Assembly (NCBI RefSeq): GCF_002086115.1
Contig: NZ_MVHJ01000008.1
Span: forward strand, 62,001-126,000
Source of the DNA: Mycolicibacterium bacteremicum
Lineage (GTDB): Bacteria > Actinomycetota > Actinomycetes > Mycobacteriales > Mycobacteriaceae
Length of the DNA: 64,000 bases
Reading direction: 5' to 3'
Of this stretch, positions 8,693 to 18,080 are shown piece by piece. Both the position numbers and the translations under genes were made by a program. The notes below the pieces were generated by a model. That model had not been told where the DNA came from. It made no database searches and worked only from the letters and a program-made list of their open reading frames with translations. The stretch's first letter is position 1; every line of letters begins with the position of its first letter.

Positions 8693-9847
8693 GTGACCAG
8701 CATCTGGCACGGCCCCGAACGCGAGGATCTACGAAAGACCGTGCGGGCCTTCGCCGAACGCGAGATCCTGCCGCACGTCGACGAATGGGAACGCGTCGGC
8801 GAACTGCCCCGCGAGCTGCACCTGGCGGCCGGTGCCGCGGGACTGCTCGGCGCGCCGTACCCCGAAGCGGTCGGCGGCGGCGGTGGTGACAGCGCCGACG
8901 CGGTGATCATCTGCGAGGAGTTGCACCAGGCCGGTGTGCCCGGCGGGGTGTTCGCCTCGCTGTTCACCTGCGGCATCTCGGTACCGCACATGATCGCCTC
9001 GGGCGACCAGCGGCTGATCGAGACCTACGTGCGTCCGACGCTGAGCGGCGAGCTCATCGGATCGCTGGCCATCACCGAACCCGGGGGCGGATCCGATGTC
9101 GGGCATCTGACGACGAGGGCGGTGCGGGACGGCTCAGGAGACGAGTTCGTGGTCAACGGCGCCAAGACCTACATCACCTCCGGCGTGCGCGCCGACTATG
9201 TGGTGACCGCGGTGCGCACCGGCGGCCCGGGTGCCGCGGGGGTGTCGCTGCTGGTGGTCGACAAGAACTCCGAAGGCTTCGAGGTCAGCCGCAAGCTGGA
9301 GAAGATGGGCTGGCGGTCCAGCGATACCGCCGAACTGTCCTACACCGACGTGCGGGTGCCCGCCGCGAACCTGGTGGGCGCGGAGAACACCGGCTTCCTC
9401 CAGATCGCCGGCGCGTTCGTCAGCGAGCGGGTCGGACTGGCCGCGCAGGCCTACGCCAGTGCGCAGCGCTGCCTGGACCTGACCGTGCAGTGGTGCCGCG
9501 ACCGCGAGACGTTCGGCAGACCGCTCATCACCCGGCAGGCCGTGCAGAACACGTTGGCCGACATGGCCCGTCGCATCGACGTCGCCCGCGTCTACACCCA
9601 TCGGCTGGTGGAACGCGAGATGGCCGGTGAGTCCAATCTGATCACCGAGGTGTGCTTCGCCAAGAACACCGCCGTCGAGGCCGGCGAATGGGTGGCGAAC
9701 CAGGCGGTCCAGTTGTTCGGCGGGATGGGCTATATGGCCGAATCCGAGGTGGAGCGCCAATACCGCGATATGCGCATCCTGGGTATCGGCGGGGGCACCT
9801 CCGAGATCCTGACCTCGCTGGCCGCCAAGACGCTGGGGTTCCAATGA
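8693..9847 (+). CDS. fadE13: Acyl-CoA dehydrogenase FadE13
   Basis: A 384-residue flavin-dependent acyl-CoA dehydrogenase with the FAD signatures ITEPGGGSDVG and YITSG and the C-terminal LFGGMGYMAES and GGGTSEI. The catalytic base usual in medium/short-chain enzymes (YEGTSEI) is replaced by Gly (GGGTSEI). A Glu in VSERV aligns with the base used by isovaleryl-CoA and long-chain dehydrogenases. This points to branched acyl-CoA substrates, an inference from motif position. The GTG at 8693 lies 13 bp past the AtuA-like stop; the few extra in-frame residues upstream are not credible. Its stop overlaps accD2 (ATGA). Confidence 0.9.
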   Translation: MTSIWHGPEREDLRKTVRAFAEREILPHVDEWERVGELPRELHLAAGAAGLLGAPYPEAVGGGGGDSADAVIICEELHQAGVPGGVFASLFTCGISVPHMIASGDQRLIETYVRPTLSGELIGSLAITEPGGGSDVGHLTTRAVRDGSGDEFVVNGAKTYITSGVRADYVVTAVRTGGPGAAGVSLLVVDKNSEGFEVSRKLEKMGWRSSDTAELSYTDVRVPAANLVGAENTGFLQIAGAFVSERVGLAAQAYASAQRCLDLTVQWCRDRETFGRPLITRQAVQNTLADMARRIDVARVYTHRLVEREMAGESNLITEVCFAKNTAVEAGEWVANQAVQLFGGMGYMAESEVERQYRDMRILGIGGGTSEILTSLAAKTLGFQ

Positions 9848-11439
9848 CACGCCTGAAGTCCACCCTGGACCCGCGCTCGCCGGCCTACGCCGAGGCCGCC
9901 GAGGCGATGACGACCAAGTTGACCGAACTGGCGACCGAGCACGAGCGCAGCCTCGCCGGCGGTGGCGCCAAATACGTCGACCGTCACCACGCCCGCGGCA
10001 AGCTGACCGCGCGGGAACGTGTCGAGCTGTTGGTCGACCCCGACTCCCCGTTCCTGGAGCTGAGCCCGCTGGCCGCGTGGGGCAGCGACTTCACCGTCGG
10101 CGCCAGCGTCGTCACGGGTATCGGCGCCGTCGAGGGCACCGAATGCCTGATCGTCGCCAACGACCCGACGGTCAAGGGCGGCACCAGCAATCCGTGGACG
10201 CTCAAGAAGATCCTGCGCGCCAATCAGATTGCGATGGAGAACCGGCTGCCGGTCATCTCCCTGGTGGAATCCGGTGGTGCCGACCTGCCCACCCAGAAGG
10301 AGATCTTCATCCCGGGCGGGCAGATGTTCCGCGACCTGACCCGGCTCTCGGCGGCAGGCATCCCGACCGTCGCGCTGGTCTTCGGCAACTCCACCGCCGG
10401 CGGCGCCTACGTCCCGGGCATGTCCGACCACGTCGTGATGATCCGGGACCGCTCCAAGGTGTTCCTGGCCGGCCCGCCGTTGGTCAAGATGGCCACCGGC
10501 GAGGAATCCGATGACGAGTCGCTCGGCGGGGCCGAGATGCACGCCCGCACATCGGGTCTGGGCGACTACCTGGCCAACGACGAACTGGATGCCATCCGCA
10601 TCGGTCGCCGCGTCGTGGCGCGGCTGAACTGGCGCAAACAGGGACCGGCGCCGCGGCCGGTCACCGAACCCGAGTACGACGCCGAGGAACTGCTCGGCAT
10701 CGTCGGCGCCGACCTGCGCATCCCCTTCGACCCGCGCGACGTGATCGCCCGTATCGTCGACGGCTCCGACTTCGACGAGTTCAAACCGCTGTACGGCTCG
10801 TCGCTGGTCACCGGATGGGCCACGCTGTACGGCTACCCGGTCGGCATCCTGGCCAATGCGCGCGGGGTGCTGTTCTCCGAGGAGTCCCAGAAGGCCACCC
10901 AGTTCATCCAGCTGGCCAACCGGTCCGACACCCCACTGCTGTTCCTGCACAACACCACCGGCTACATGGTGGGCCGGGCGTACGAGGAGGGCGGGATGAT
11001 CAAGCACGGATCGATGATGATCAACGCCGTCTCCAACTCCACGGTGCCGCACATCTCGCTGCTGATCGGCGCCTCGTACGGTGCCGGGCACTACGGCATG
11101 TGCGGGCGCGCCTACGACCCACGATTCCTGTTCGCCTGGCCGAGTTCCAAGTCCGCGGTGATGGGCGGCACCCAGCTGGCCGGTGTGCTCTCGATCGTCA
11201 GTCGGGCCGCCGCCGAGGCGCGCGGTCAGCAGGTCGACGAGGCCGCCGACGCCGCCCTGCGCGCCGCGGTCGAGGCGCAGATCGAGGCCGAGTCGTTGCC
11301 GATGTTCCTATCCGGGCGGCTCTACGACGACGGGGTGATCGACCCGCGCGATACCCGCACCGTGCTGGGAATGTGCCTGTCCGCCATCGCCAGTGGCCCG
11401 ATCGAGGGGACGTCGAACTTCGGCGTCTTCCGGATGTAG
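9844..11439 (+). CDS. accD2: Acyl-CoA carboxylase beta subunit (carboxyltransferase) AccD2
   Basis: A 531-residue biotin-dependent carboxyltransferase; it transfers CO2 from carboxybiotin to an acyl-CoA. Motifs VESGGADLPTQ, FGNSTAGGAYVPGMSD, FLAGPPLVKMATGEE and LGGAEMHARTSG match the methylcrotonyl-CoA/geranyl-CoA carboxylase beta class rather than propionyl-CoA carboxylase. The C-terminal half contains the second oxyanion region (GASYGAGHYGMCGRAYDPRF). Length is typical of MCC/GCC beta. It is coupled to fadE13 by a 4-bp overlap and followed 43 bp later by its partner accA2. In M. tuberculosis the AccA2-AccD2 substrate is not firmly established; the MCC-type motifs and the AtuA neighbour suggest a 3-methyl-branched enoyl-CoA. 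Confidence 0.92.
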   Translation: MTRLKSTLDPRSPAYAEAAEAMTTKLTELATEHERSLAGGGAKYVDRHHARGKLTARERVELLVDPDSPFLELSPLAAWGSDFTVGASVVTGIGAVEGTECLIVANDPTVKGGTSNPWTLKKILRANQIAMENRLPVISLVESGGADLPTQKEIFIPGGQMFRDLTRLSAAGIPTVALVFGNSTAGGAYVPGMSDHVVMIRDRSKVFLAGPPLVKMATGEESDDESLGGAEMHARTSGLGDYLANDELDAIRIGRRVVARLNWRKQGPAPRPVTEPEYDAEELLGIVGADLRIPFDPRDVIARIVDGSDFDEFKPLYGSSLVTGWATLYGYPVGILANARGVLFSEESQKATQFIQLANRSDTPLLFLHNTTGYMVGRAYEEGGMIKHGSMMINAVSNSTVPHISLLIGASYGAGHYGMCGRAYDPRFLFAWPSSKSAVMGGTQLAGVLSIVSRAAAEARGQQVDEAADAALRAAVEAQIEAESLPMFLSGRLYDDGVIDPRDTRTVLGMCLSAIASGPIEGTSNFGVFRM

Positions 11440-11482
11440 GAGGTTGCGATGAGCGCCTGCGCGAAGAGCAGAGAGCACAGCG

Positions 11483-13456
11483 ATGATTCATAAGATTCTC
11501 GTCGCCAACCGTGGTGAGATCGCCCGCCGGGTGTTCACCACCTGCCGTCGCCTCGGCATCGGGACCGTCGCGGTGTACACCGATCCCGACGCCGACGCCC
11601 CGCATGTCGCCGAGGCCGACGTCCGGGTCCGGCTCGAGGGCCGTAACGGCTATCTCGATGCCGCCCAGCTGATCACCGCGGCGCGCACCGCCGGTGCCGA
11701 CGCGGTGCACCCGGGTTACGGGTTCCTCTCCGAGAACCCCGATTTCGCCGCGGCGGTGCAGGACGCCGGGCTGACCTGGATCGGACCGCCGGTGCCCGCC
11801 GTGCAGGCCATGGGCTCCAAGATCGAGGCCAAGAAGCTGATGGCCGCCGCCGGTGTGCCGGTGCTAGCCGAGCTGGACCCCGACTCGGTCACCGCCGACC
11901 AGCTGCCGGTGCTGATCAAGGCGTCCGCCGGTGGCGGCGGCCGCGGCATGCGGGTGGTGCGCGACCTGTCCGCGCTGCCGGCCGAGGTGGCCGCGGCCCA
12001 ACGCGAGGCGCAGTCGGCATTCGGTGATCCGACCGTCTTCTGCGAGCGCTACCTGACCGCCGGTCATCACATCGAGGTGCAGGTGATGGCCGACGGGCAC
12101 GGCACCGTGTGGGCCGTGGGTGAGCGGGAGTGCTCGATCCAGCGTCGGCACCAGAAGGTGATCGAGGAGGCGCCGTCCCCGCTGGTCGAGCGGACTCCGG
12201 GCATGCGGGACAAGCTCTTCGATGCCGCCCGGCTGGCCGCCGGCGCGATCGGTTACACCGGCGCGGGCACCGTCGAGTTCATGGCCGACGGACACGGTGA
12301 CTTCTTCTTCCTGGAGATGAACACCCGGCTGCAGGTGGAGCATCCGGTCACCGAGGAGACCACCGGCCTGGACCTGGTGGCGTTGCAGATCGACGTCGCC
12401 GACGGCGCCCGCCTGCCCACCCAGCCCCCGCCGGCCCGCGGGCATGCGATCGAGGCCCGGCTGTACGCCGAGGATCCGGCCAAGGACTGGCAGCCCCAGG
12501 CCGGCGCGCTGCACCGATTCGCCGTGCCGGCCGCGCGCGCCGAGTTCGACACGCTGGGCCGCACGGGCGTGCGACTGGATTCCGGTGTGGTCGACGGATC
12601 GGTGATCTCGGTGTTCTACGACCCGATGCTGGCCAAGGTGATCTCCTTCGCCGCCACCCGGGAGCGGGCCGCCGCCGTCCTGGCCGAGTCGCTGTCCCGC
12701 GCCGTGATCCACGGCCCGGGCACCAATCGCGACCTGCTGGTCAACGTGTTGCGCCATCCGGCATTCATCGCCGGCGACACCGACACCGCCTTCTTCGACA
12801 CCCACGGGCTGGTCCAACTGGCCGCCGGCAGGGACATCAGCGCGCTCGCGGCACTGGCCGCCGCAATTGCCGACGCCGCGCACAACCGGGCCACCGCACG
12901 GGCTTTCGGCCCCGCACCGAGTGGATGGCGCAACCTGTTCTCCGGCTACCAGTCCCGCACATTCCGCGATGCCGATGACCGGGAGCACCTGGTCCGCTAC
13001 CGCTTCGGGCGCGGCGGGGTCGAGGTGCCCGACCGCGATGACGTCGCCGTGGTGTCGAGCGGCCCGGCGCGCGTGGTGTTAGCGGTCGAGGGCGCCGAGC
13101 ACGCCTTCGACGTCGCCCGCTACGGCGCAGAGGTGTTCGTCGACTCGGCGCTGGGCACGGCCCGGCTGACCGGGCTGCCGCGGTTCCCCGATCCGGATGC
13201 GGCGGTGGCGCACGGATCACTGCTGGCCCCGATGCCCGGATCGGTGGTCCGGGTGGGCGCCGCCGCCGGTGACACCGTCACCGCGGGCCAACCGTTGATC
13301 TGGCTGGAGGCGATGAAGATGGAGCACACCATCGCCGCACCGGGTGACGGCGTGCTCGCCGAACTCAATGTGCAGGCCGGCCAACAGGTCGAGGTCGGCA
13401 CCGTGCTCGCCCGTATCCACGGTCCGGAGTCGGGCCCAGAAAAGGAGATGTCATGA
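11483..13456 (+). CDS. accA2: Acyl-CoA carboxylase alpha subunit (biotin carboxylase-carrier) AccA2
   Basis: A 657-residue fusion. Residues 1-450 are the biotin carboxylase: N-terminal ILVANRGEIA, the glycine-rich ATP loop ASAGGGGRGM, EMNTRLQVEHPVTE. About 470-580 is a linker/BT domain, and about 585-650 the biotin carrier domain with the biotinylation motif EAMKMEH. It makes carboxybiotin from ATP and bicarbonate for AccD2. The ATG at 11483 is preceded by a modest AGAGAG site. The stop overlaps the fadE12 start (ATGA). All catalytic motifs are intact. Confidence 0.94.
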   Translation: MIHKILVANRGEIARRVFTTCRRLGIGTVAVYTDPDADAPHVAEADVRVRLEGRNGYLDAAQLITAARTAGADAVHPGYGFLSENPDFAAAVQDAGLTWIGPPVPAVQAMGSKIEAKKLMAAAGVPVLAELDPDSVTADQLPVLIKASAGGGGRGMRVVRDLSALPAEVAAAQREAQSAFGDPTVFCERYLTAGHHIEVQVMADGHGTVWAVGERECSIQRRHQKVIEEAPSPLVERTPGMRDKLFDAARLAAGAIGYTGAGTVEFMADGHGDFFFLEMNTRLQVEHPVTEETTGLDLVALQIDVADGARLPTQPPPARGHAIEARLYAEDPAKDWQPQAGALHRFAVPAARAEFDTLGRTGVRLDSGVVDGSVISVFYDPMLAKVISFAATRERAAAVLAESLSRAVIHGPGTNRDLLVNVLRHPAFIAGDTDTAFFDTHGLVQLAAGRDISALAALAAAIADAAHNRATARAFGPAPSGWRNLFSGYQSRTFRDADDREHLVRYRFGRGGVEVPDRDDVAVVSSGPARVVLAVEGAEHAFDVARYGAEVFVDSALGTARLTGLPRFPDPDAAVAHGSLLAPMPGSVVRVGAAAGDTVTAGQPLIWLEAMKMEHTIAAPGDGVLAELNVQAGQQVEVGTVLARIHGPESGPEKEMS

Positions 13457-14613
13457 CCGGATTCATCGAAACCGAGGAGCAGCAGGCGCTGCGCAAGGCC
13501 GTCGCCGCGATGGCCGCCAACTACGGCCAGGACTACTACCTGGAGAAGGCCCGCGCCGGACAGCACACCGACGAATTATGGTCGGAGGCAGGCAAACTGG
13601 GCTTCATCGGGGTGAACCTGCCCGAAGAGTACGGCGGCGGTGGCGCCGGCATGTACGAGTTGTCGATGGTGATGGAGGAGATGTCGGCGGGCGGTTGTCC
13701 GCTGCTGATGATGGTGGTCTCCCCCGCCATCAACGGCACCATCATCTCCAAGTTCGGCACCGAGGAGCAGAAGAAGCACTGGGTCACCGGTATCGCCGAC
13801 GGTTCGATCACCATGGCGTTCGCCATCACCGAACCCGACGCCGGGTCCAACAGCCACAAGATCACCACCACCGCGCGCCGCGACGGCAGTGACTGGATCC
13901 TGTCGGGTCAGAAGGTCTACATCTCCGGTGTCGACCAGGCGCAGGCCATCCTGGTCGTCGGCCGCACCGAGGACCACAAGACGGGCAACCTGAAGCCGGC
14001 CCTGTTCGTGGTGCCGACCGACACCCCGGGCCTGTCCTGGACCAAGATCGAGATGGAGATCCTCAGTCCCGAATACCAGTTCCAGGTCTTCCTCGACGAG
14101 GTGCGCCTGCCGTCGGACGCACTCGTCGGCTCCGAGGACGCCGCGATCGCCCAGTTGTTCGCCGGGCTGAATCCCGAGCGCATCATGGGGGCGGCCAGTG
14201 CGGTCGGGATGGGCCGGTTCGCCATCGGCAAGGCCACCGAGTACGTCAAGACCCGCCAGGTGTGGAAGACGCCGATCGGTGCGCACCAGGGCATCGCGCA
14301 CCCGTTGGCGCAGAACCACATCGAGATCGAGCTGGCGAAGCTGATGATGCAGAAGGCGGCCGCGCTGTACGACAGCGGTGACGACTTCGGTGCCGCCGAG
14401 TCGGCGAACATGGCCAAGTACGCCGCCGGTGAGGCGTCGGTGCGCGCGGTCGACCAGGCCGTGCAGTCCCTGGGCGGCAACGGGTTGACCAAGGAGTACG
14501 GCATCGCCTCGGTGCTGACGGCGTCCCGCCTGGCGCGTATCGCGCCGGTGAGCCGCGAGATGATCCTGAACTTCGTGGCGCAGACCTCGCTCGGCCTGCC
14601 CAGGTCGTACTGA
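13453..14613 (+). CDS. fadE12: Acyl-CoA dehydrogenase FadE12
   Basis: A 386-residue acyl-CoA dehydrogenase with AITEPDAGSNS, VYISGVDQA and SLGGNGLTKEYG. The C-terminal flavin segment is atypical: APVSREMIL takes the place of YEGTSEI. A Glu in NPERIM aligns with the catalytic base position of isovaleryl-CoA-type enzymes, so the protein may still be active. It is the second dehydrogenase in this operon; such pairs usually serve two oxidation steps of one branched chain. The ATG at 13453 follows AAAGGAG with ideal spacing. The gap to echA7 is 17 bp. Confidence 0.9.
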   Translation: MTGFIETEEQQALRKAVAAMAANYGQDYYLEKARAGQHTDELWSEAGKLGFIGVNLPEEYGGGGAGMYELSMVMEEMSAGGCPLLMMVVSPAINGTIISKFGTEEQKKHWVTGIADGSITMAFAITEPDAGSNSHKITTTARRDGSDWILSGQKVYISGVDQAQAILVVGRTEDHKTGNLKPALFVVPTDTPGLSWTKIEMEILSPEYQFQVFLDEVRLPSDALVGSEDAAIAQLFAGLNPERIMGAASAVGMGRFAIGKATEYVKTRQVWKTPIGAHQGIAHPLAQNHIEIELAKLMMQKAAALYDSGDDFGAAESANMAKYAAGEASVRAVDQAVQSLGGNGLTKEYGIASVLTASRLARIAPVSREMILNFVAQTSLGLPRSY

Positions 14614-14630
14614 CGAAGGGACCTCAAGCG

Positions 14631-15386
14631 ATGTCGGTCGATTACGCGGTCGAGGGTCGGGTCGCGCGCCTGACACTGAACTCCCCGCACAACCACAACG
14701 CGCTGTCCACCGCGCTCGTCGAACAACTCCACCAGGGATTCGCCGACGCCGCGGCCGCCGATGTGCGGGCCGTGGTGCTCGGCCACACCGGCACGACGTT
14801 CTGTGCGGGCGCCGACCTGTCCGAGGCGGCCGGCCGGGATCCGGGTGATGTGGCGGTCGACCGGGCCCGCGAGATGACCCGGCTGCTGCGCGCGATCCTG
14901 GAGCTGCCGGTCCCGGTGATCGCGGCCGTCGACGGGCACGTGCGGGCCGGCGGCATGGGCCTTCTCGGCGCCTGCGATATCGCGGTGGCCGGGCCGTCGA
15001 GCACATTCGCCCTGACCGAGGCGCGGATCGGGGTGGCGCCGTCGATCATCTCGCTGACGCTGCTGCCGAGGCTCTCCGCGCGCGCCGCCGGTCGGTACTT
15101 CCTCACCGGGGAGAAGTTCGGACCGGCCGAGGCTGCGGACATCGGACTGATCACCATGGCCGCCGATGACGTCGGCACCACCGTCGCCGGACTCACCGCG
15201 AACATCGCGAAGGCCTCGCCGCAGGGGCTGGCGGTGTCCAAGGCGCTCACCACCGCGGCGGTGCTGGCCGACTTCGACGCGCACGCCGAGCGGCTCACCG
15301 AGCAATCTGCGCGGCTGTTCGTCTCCGACGAGGCGCGCGAGGGCATGCTCGCCTTCCTGCAGAAACGTCAGCCGTCGTGGGCGTGA
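14631..15386 (+). CDS. echA7: Enoyl-CoA hydratase EchA7, methylglutaconyl-CoA hydratase-like
   Basis: A 251-residue crotonase-fold protein. The first oxyanion segment is AGADLSEA and the second AGGMGLLGACDIA. The first catalytic Glu of classical hydratases (rat Glu144) is Gly here (MGLL), while the second (Glu164) is present (FALTEARIG). This pattern, with VAPSIIS and RYFLTGE, resembles bacterial methylglutaconyl-CoA hydratase LiuC and the isohexenylglutaconyl-CoA hydratase AtuE. It would hydrate the carboxylated product of AccA2/D2. It closes the operon; no lyase for the next step is encoded nearby. The ATG at 14631 follows GAAGGGA. Confidence 0.88.
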   Translation: MSVDYAVEGRVARLTLNSPHNHNALSTALVEQLHQGFADAAAADVRAVVLGHTGTTFCAGADLSEAAGRDPGDVAVDRAREMTRLLRAILELPVPVIAAVDGHVRAGGMGLLGACDIAVAGPSSTFALTEARIGVAPSIISLTLLPRLSARAAGRYFLTGEKFGPAEAADIGLITMAADDVGTTVAGLTANIAKASPQGLAVSKALTTAAVLADFDAHAERLTEQSARLFVSDEAREGMLAFLQKRQPSWA

Positions 15387-15456
15387 CGGCGCCGCGACCG
15401 TTTGCCAGACCGGCACCCCAGCGGGGATGTTTGCCGTAGCAGTTTTGCCCACGAGC

Positions 15457-15484
15457 TTGCATTCAGCAGTATGCGTCGTAGGCT
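15457..15484 (+). promoter_or_regulatory. Promoter of the DUF1707 gene, near-leaderless
   Basis: TTGCAT (15457-15462) and TAGGCT (15479-15484) are separated by 16 bp. The ATG at 15493 lies only 8 nt past the -10 element, so transcription should start at or within a few bases of the start codon. This agrees with the lack of a Shine-Dalgarno sequence. Confidence 0.5.
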
Positions 15485-15492
15485 CGTCACCG

Positions 15493-16068
15493 ATGAGCAC
15501 CTCAGCCGCCGAACCCGGTTCGCCCCGAGCCGGCGATGCCGATCGGGCGCAGGCTGCCCAGCTGCTCACCGATGCCGCCGCGCAGGGTCGGCTCAGCATC
15601 GACGAGTACGAGCAGCGCTTGGCCAAGGCCTATGCCGCCACCACGCACGGCGAGCTCGCACGGCTGTCGGCGGACCTGCCCGACTTCGCGACCACCTCGA
15701 ATTGCGGACCCCGCAAGCCCGCGCCATCGACGCTGCTCCTGGCCATTCTGAGTGGGTTCGAACGGCGCGGCCGGTGGAACGTCCCGAAGCGGCTGACATC
15801 GTTCGCGTTGTTCGGCGGCGGTGTCATCGATCTGCGGTATGCCGACTTCACCTCACCCGATGTGGAGATCCACTCGATCTCGATCTTCGGCGGTCAGACC
15901 ATCCTGGTGCCGCCGGAGGTGAACGTCGCGATCCGGGGCCACGGGGTGATGGGTTCCTTCGATCACGTCGGCGAGCAGGGCACACCGGGCGCCCCGCGGG
16001 TCACCATCCGCGGCTTCTCGCTGTGGGGCAGCGTCGGTATCAAACGCAAGAAGCGCAAGAACACCTGA
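15493..16068 (+). CDS. DUF1707 / LiaF-like cell-envelope response protein
   Basis: A 191-residue protein. Residues about 15-60 are a DUF1707 domain (GDADRAQAAQLLTDAAAQGR, then SIDEYEQRL and ELARLSADLP). The C-terminal half (IDLRYADF, ISIFGGQTILVPP, FSLWGSVGIKRKKRKN) resembles the LiaF-type C-terminal domain implicated in responses to cell-wall antibiotics. No transmembrane helix is evident. The gene appears to be the orthologue of Rv0966c. A leaderless-type promoter precedes it. Molecular function is unknown. Confidence 0.8.
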   Translation: MSTSAAEPGSPRAGDADRAQAAQLLTDAAAQGRLSIDEYEQRLAKAYAATTHGELARLSADLPDFATTSNCGPRKPAPSTLLLAILSGFERRGRWNVPKRLTSFALFGGGVIDLRYADFTSPDVEIHSISIFGGQTILVPPEVNVAIRGHGVMGSFDHVGEQGTPGAPRVTIRGFSLWGSVGIKRKKRKNT

Positions 16069-16093
16069 ACACCCTTTGCTGAAATCGCGCGCG

Positions 16094-16125
16094 CAAGCGC
16101 AGTGACGGGAAACCCTCAGCGCTTG
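16094..16125. terminator. Hairpin between convergent DUF1707 and VWA genes
   Basis: CAAGCGC (16094-16100) pairs with GCGCTTG (16119-16125). An inner TGAcGGG-AAA-CCCTCA stem extends it. The right arm overlaps the last codons of the minus-strand VWA gene. It is suitable as a terminator for the plus-strand gene. Confidence 0.55.
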
Positions 16126-18080
16126 CGGGCCCGTAGATAGTCCCCCACCACCGCGGCACCCAGGCCGTCCAGATCAGGGGCCACCACGCGGCCGCCGACC
16201 CGGCGGGCGACCTGGTCGATGAACCGGGCCAGCCCCGGGTCGCTGCCCAGACGGAAGATCGTGAGCTGCGCGCCGAGTGCGGCGAGATCGTCGAAGCCCT
16301 TGACGGTCAGCCCGATGGTCCGCGGGTGCGGCGGGTAGTAGAAGAATGCCTCGGCCCCGTCGCCGAAGTCCTCCAGATGCGCGGTCGGCTCACCGTCGGT
16401 GACCACGAGCACCACCGGTTGGGCGTTGGGATGCCGCCGCAGGTGCCGGGTCGCCAGCGCAAGCGCGTGGTGCAGGTTGGTGCCCTGGTCGCGCACGCCC
16501 TCCAGGGCGGTCAACTCGGCCGCGCTGATGGTACGGGCGTGCCTGCCGAAGGCGATGATCTCCAGCGCGTCGGAGCGGAACCGGGTGCTCACCAGATGGT
16601 TCAGCGCCAGCGCGGTGCGCTTCATCGGCAGCCAGCGGTTCTCCATCACCATCGAGAAGCTGGTGTCCACCAGCAACGCGACGGCCGCCTGGGTGCGGGT
16701 CTCGGTCTCGGAGATCTCGACGTCGTCGACACTGATCCGCACCGGCCGCTCGACGCTGCCGGCGCCCGCTGTGCGCAGCACGGCGTTGGTGATGGTGCGG
16801 GTGACGTTCCACGGCTCGGTGTCCCCGAAGGCCCACGGACGGGTGGCGCCGGTCAGCTCACCCGCGGCACCTGCGCGACGGGTGTCGCGTTCCCCGTGCC
16901 GGCCGGAGAGCTGTTGTGCCACATCGCGTAGCGCGGTCTGGCCGAGTTGGCGCATCGCCTTGGGTGAGAGCCGGAACTGGCCGTCGGAGCCGCGGTCCAG
17001 GAAGCCCTGTTCGGTCAGCGCGCGTTCCAGCTCGGTCAGCGTGCGGGCGTTCACGGCGGCCTCGTCACCGAGCTGGCGGGCCAGCATGTCGAGGTCGACA
17101 TCCTCCATGGTCGCCCCGGCGTAGCTCTGCGAGAGTTGTTCGGCCAGCTGCTCCAGCTCGGCGATGTCGGCCAGCGCCTGGGTGCCCTGACCCATTCCCA
17201 GCGGGTCGTTGCCGCTGAACTCTTCCGAACCGCCCCAGTCCTCCCCGGGCCGGGCGGCCTGCAGATTGGCGTCGAGCCGGTTGAGCGCGCTCATCAGCGA
17301 CGGCGACCCGAACGCCTGCTGCGCCAGCTCGTCCAGCTCGGCGCGCTGGGATTCGGAGAGGCTGTTGCGGAAGCGCTGGGCGGCGGCGGCACGTTTGGCC
17401 AACGAGTCCATCAGTTCGTCGACGTTGCGGGGGTTGTCCGGGAAATGTCGGCCGTGTTCGGCCATGAACTTCTCGAAGTCCTCGTCGGTGTCCTCACCCC
17501 TGGCGTGCTTCTCCAACAGGTCGTTGAGGTCGTCGAGCATCTTGTTGACCGCTTGCCGGTCCTCGTCGGTGGCGTTCTGCAGCGCCTCCTTCATGCCGGC
17601 GAAGCGCTGGTCCAGCATCTCGCGGCCGAGCAGATCCTTGATCTGGTCGTACTTCTGCCGTGCTTCGGCCGAACGCCAGTCGTAGTCGGCGAGCTCCTGC
17701 ACAGCCTTGGCCGGTGACGGCGACAACGCCTCGATCTGCATCTCACCGAACCGGGCGTCATCGTCGAGCGCGCGCGCGAGTTCCTTGCGCTCGGCCAGCA
17801 CGGCCTCGTCGAGCAGCTTCTTGACCTCGGCGAGCGTGCCGTCGAGATTGTTGCGCTGCAACAGTTCCCGGCGACGACGGTTGGCCTCGGCGGCCAGCCG
17901 GTCGGCGCCGGGCATGTTCGGGGTGCCCCGGCGCATCAGCTCCTGCAGGGCGCGACGCGGCGAGGAGCCGGACATCACGTCCTCACCGATCTGGTCCAGC
18001 GCCTCGCGCAGATCAACCGGCGGCGCCAGCGGGTCGGGCCCGCCGGTGTACCGCGAGTATCGCGAACTGCGTTTAGCCAT
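16116..18080 (-). CDS. VWA-domain protein, chelatase/CoxE-type partner
   Basis: A 654-residue protein. A long acidic helical N-terminal region (about 1-420, rich in Glu, Asp and Leu) precedes a von Willebrand A domain with an intact MIDAS motif DTSFS and the later TDGEPT. Such proteins pair with MoxR/magnesium-chelatase-type AAA ATPases in chaperone or metal-insertion complexes. The partner AAA gene lies directly upstream and overlaps by 8 bp. I placed the start at the ATG at 18080 (MAKRSSRYSRYTGGPDP) because this N-terminus is conserved in the Rv0959 orthologue as I recall it; a start six codons upstream is also in frame. Cytosolic; substrate unknown. Confidence 0.88.
   Translation of the reverse strand: MAKRSSRYSRYTGGPDPLAPPVDLREALDQIGEDVMSGSSPRRALQELMRRGTPNMPGADRLAAEANRRRRELLQRNNLDGTLAEVKKLLDEAVLAERKELARALDDDARFGEMQIEALSPSPAKAVQELADYDWRSAEARQKYDQIKDLLGREMLDQRFAGMKEALQNATDEDRQAVNKMLDDLNDLLEKHARGEDTDEDFEKFMAEHGRHFPDNPRNVDELMDSLAKRAAAAQRFRNSLSESQRAELDELAQQAFGSPSLMSALNRLDANLQAARPGEDWGGSEEFSGNDPLGMGQGTQALADIAELEQLAEQLSQSYAGATMEDVDLDMLARQLGDEAAVNARTLTELERALTEQGFLDRGSDGQFRLSPKAMRQLGQTALRDVAQQLSGRHGERDTRRAGAAGELTGATRPWAFGDTEPWNVTRTITNAVLRTAGAGSVERPVRISVDDVEISETETRTQAAVALLVDTSFSMVMENRWLPMKRTALALNHLVSTRFRSDALEIIAFGRHARTISAAELTALEGVRDQGTNLHHALALATRHLRRHPNAQPVVLVVTDGEPTAHLEDFGDGAEAFFYYPPHPRTIGLTVKGFDDLAALGAQLTIFRLGSDPGLARFIDQVARRVGGRVVAPDLDGLGAAVVGDYLRARKR

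Noticed and set aside
8679..8696. Tiny frame MRTSL overlapping the AtuA-like stop
   Set aside because: Five codons between two coupled genes, out of frame with fadE13; chance start and stop.
14521..14613. FadE12 as a broken gene because the C-terminal flavin motif is atypical
   Set aside because: The frame is full length, has normal codon use and retains a Glu at the isovaleryl-CoA-type catalytic position.
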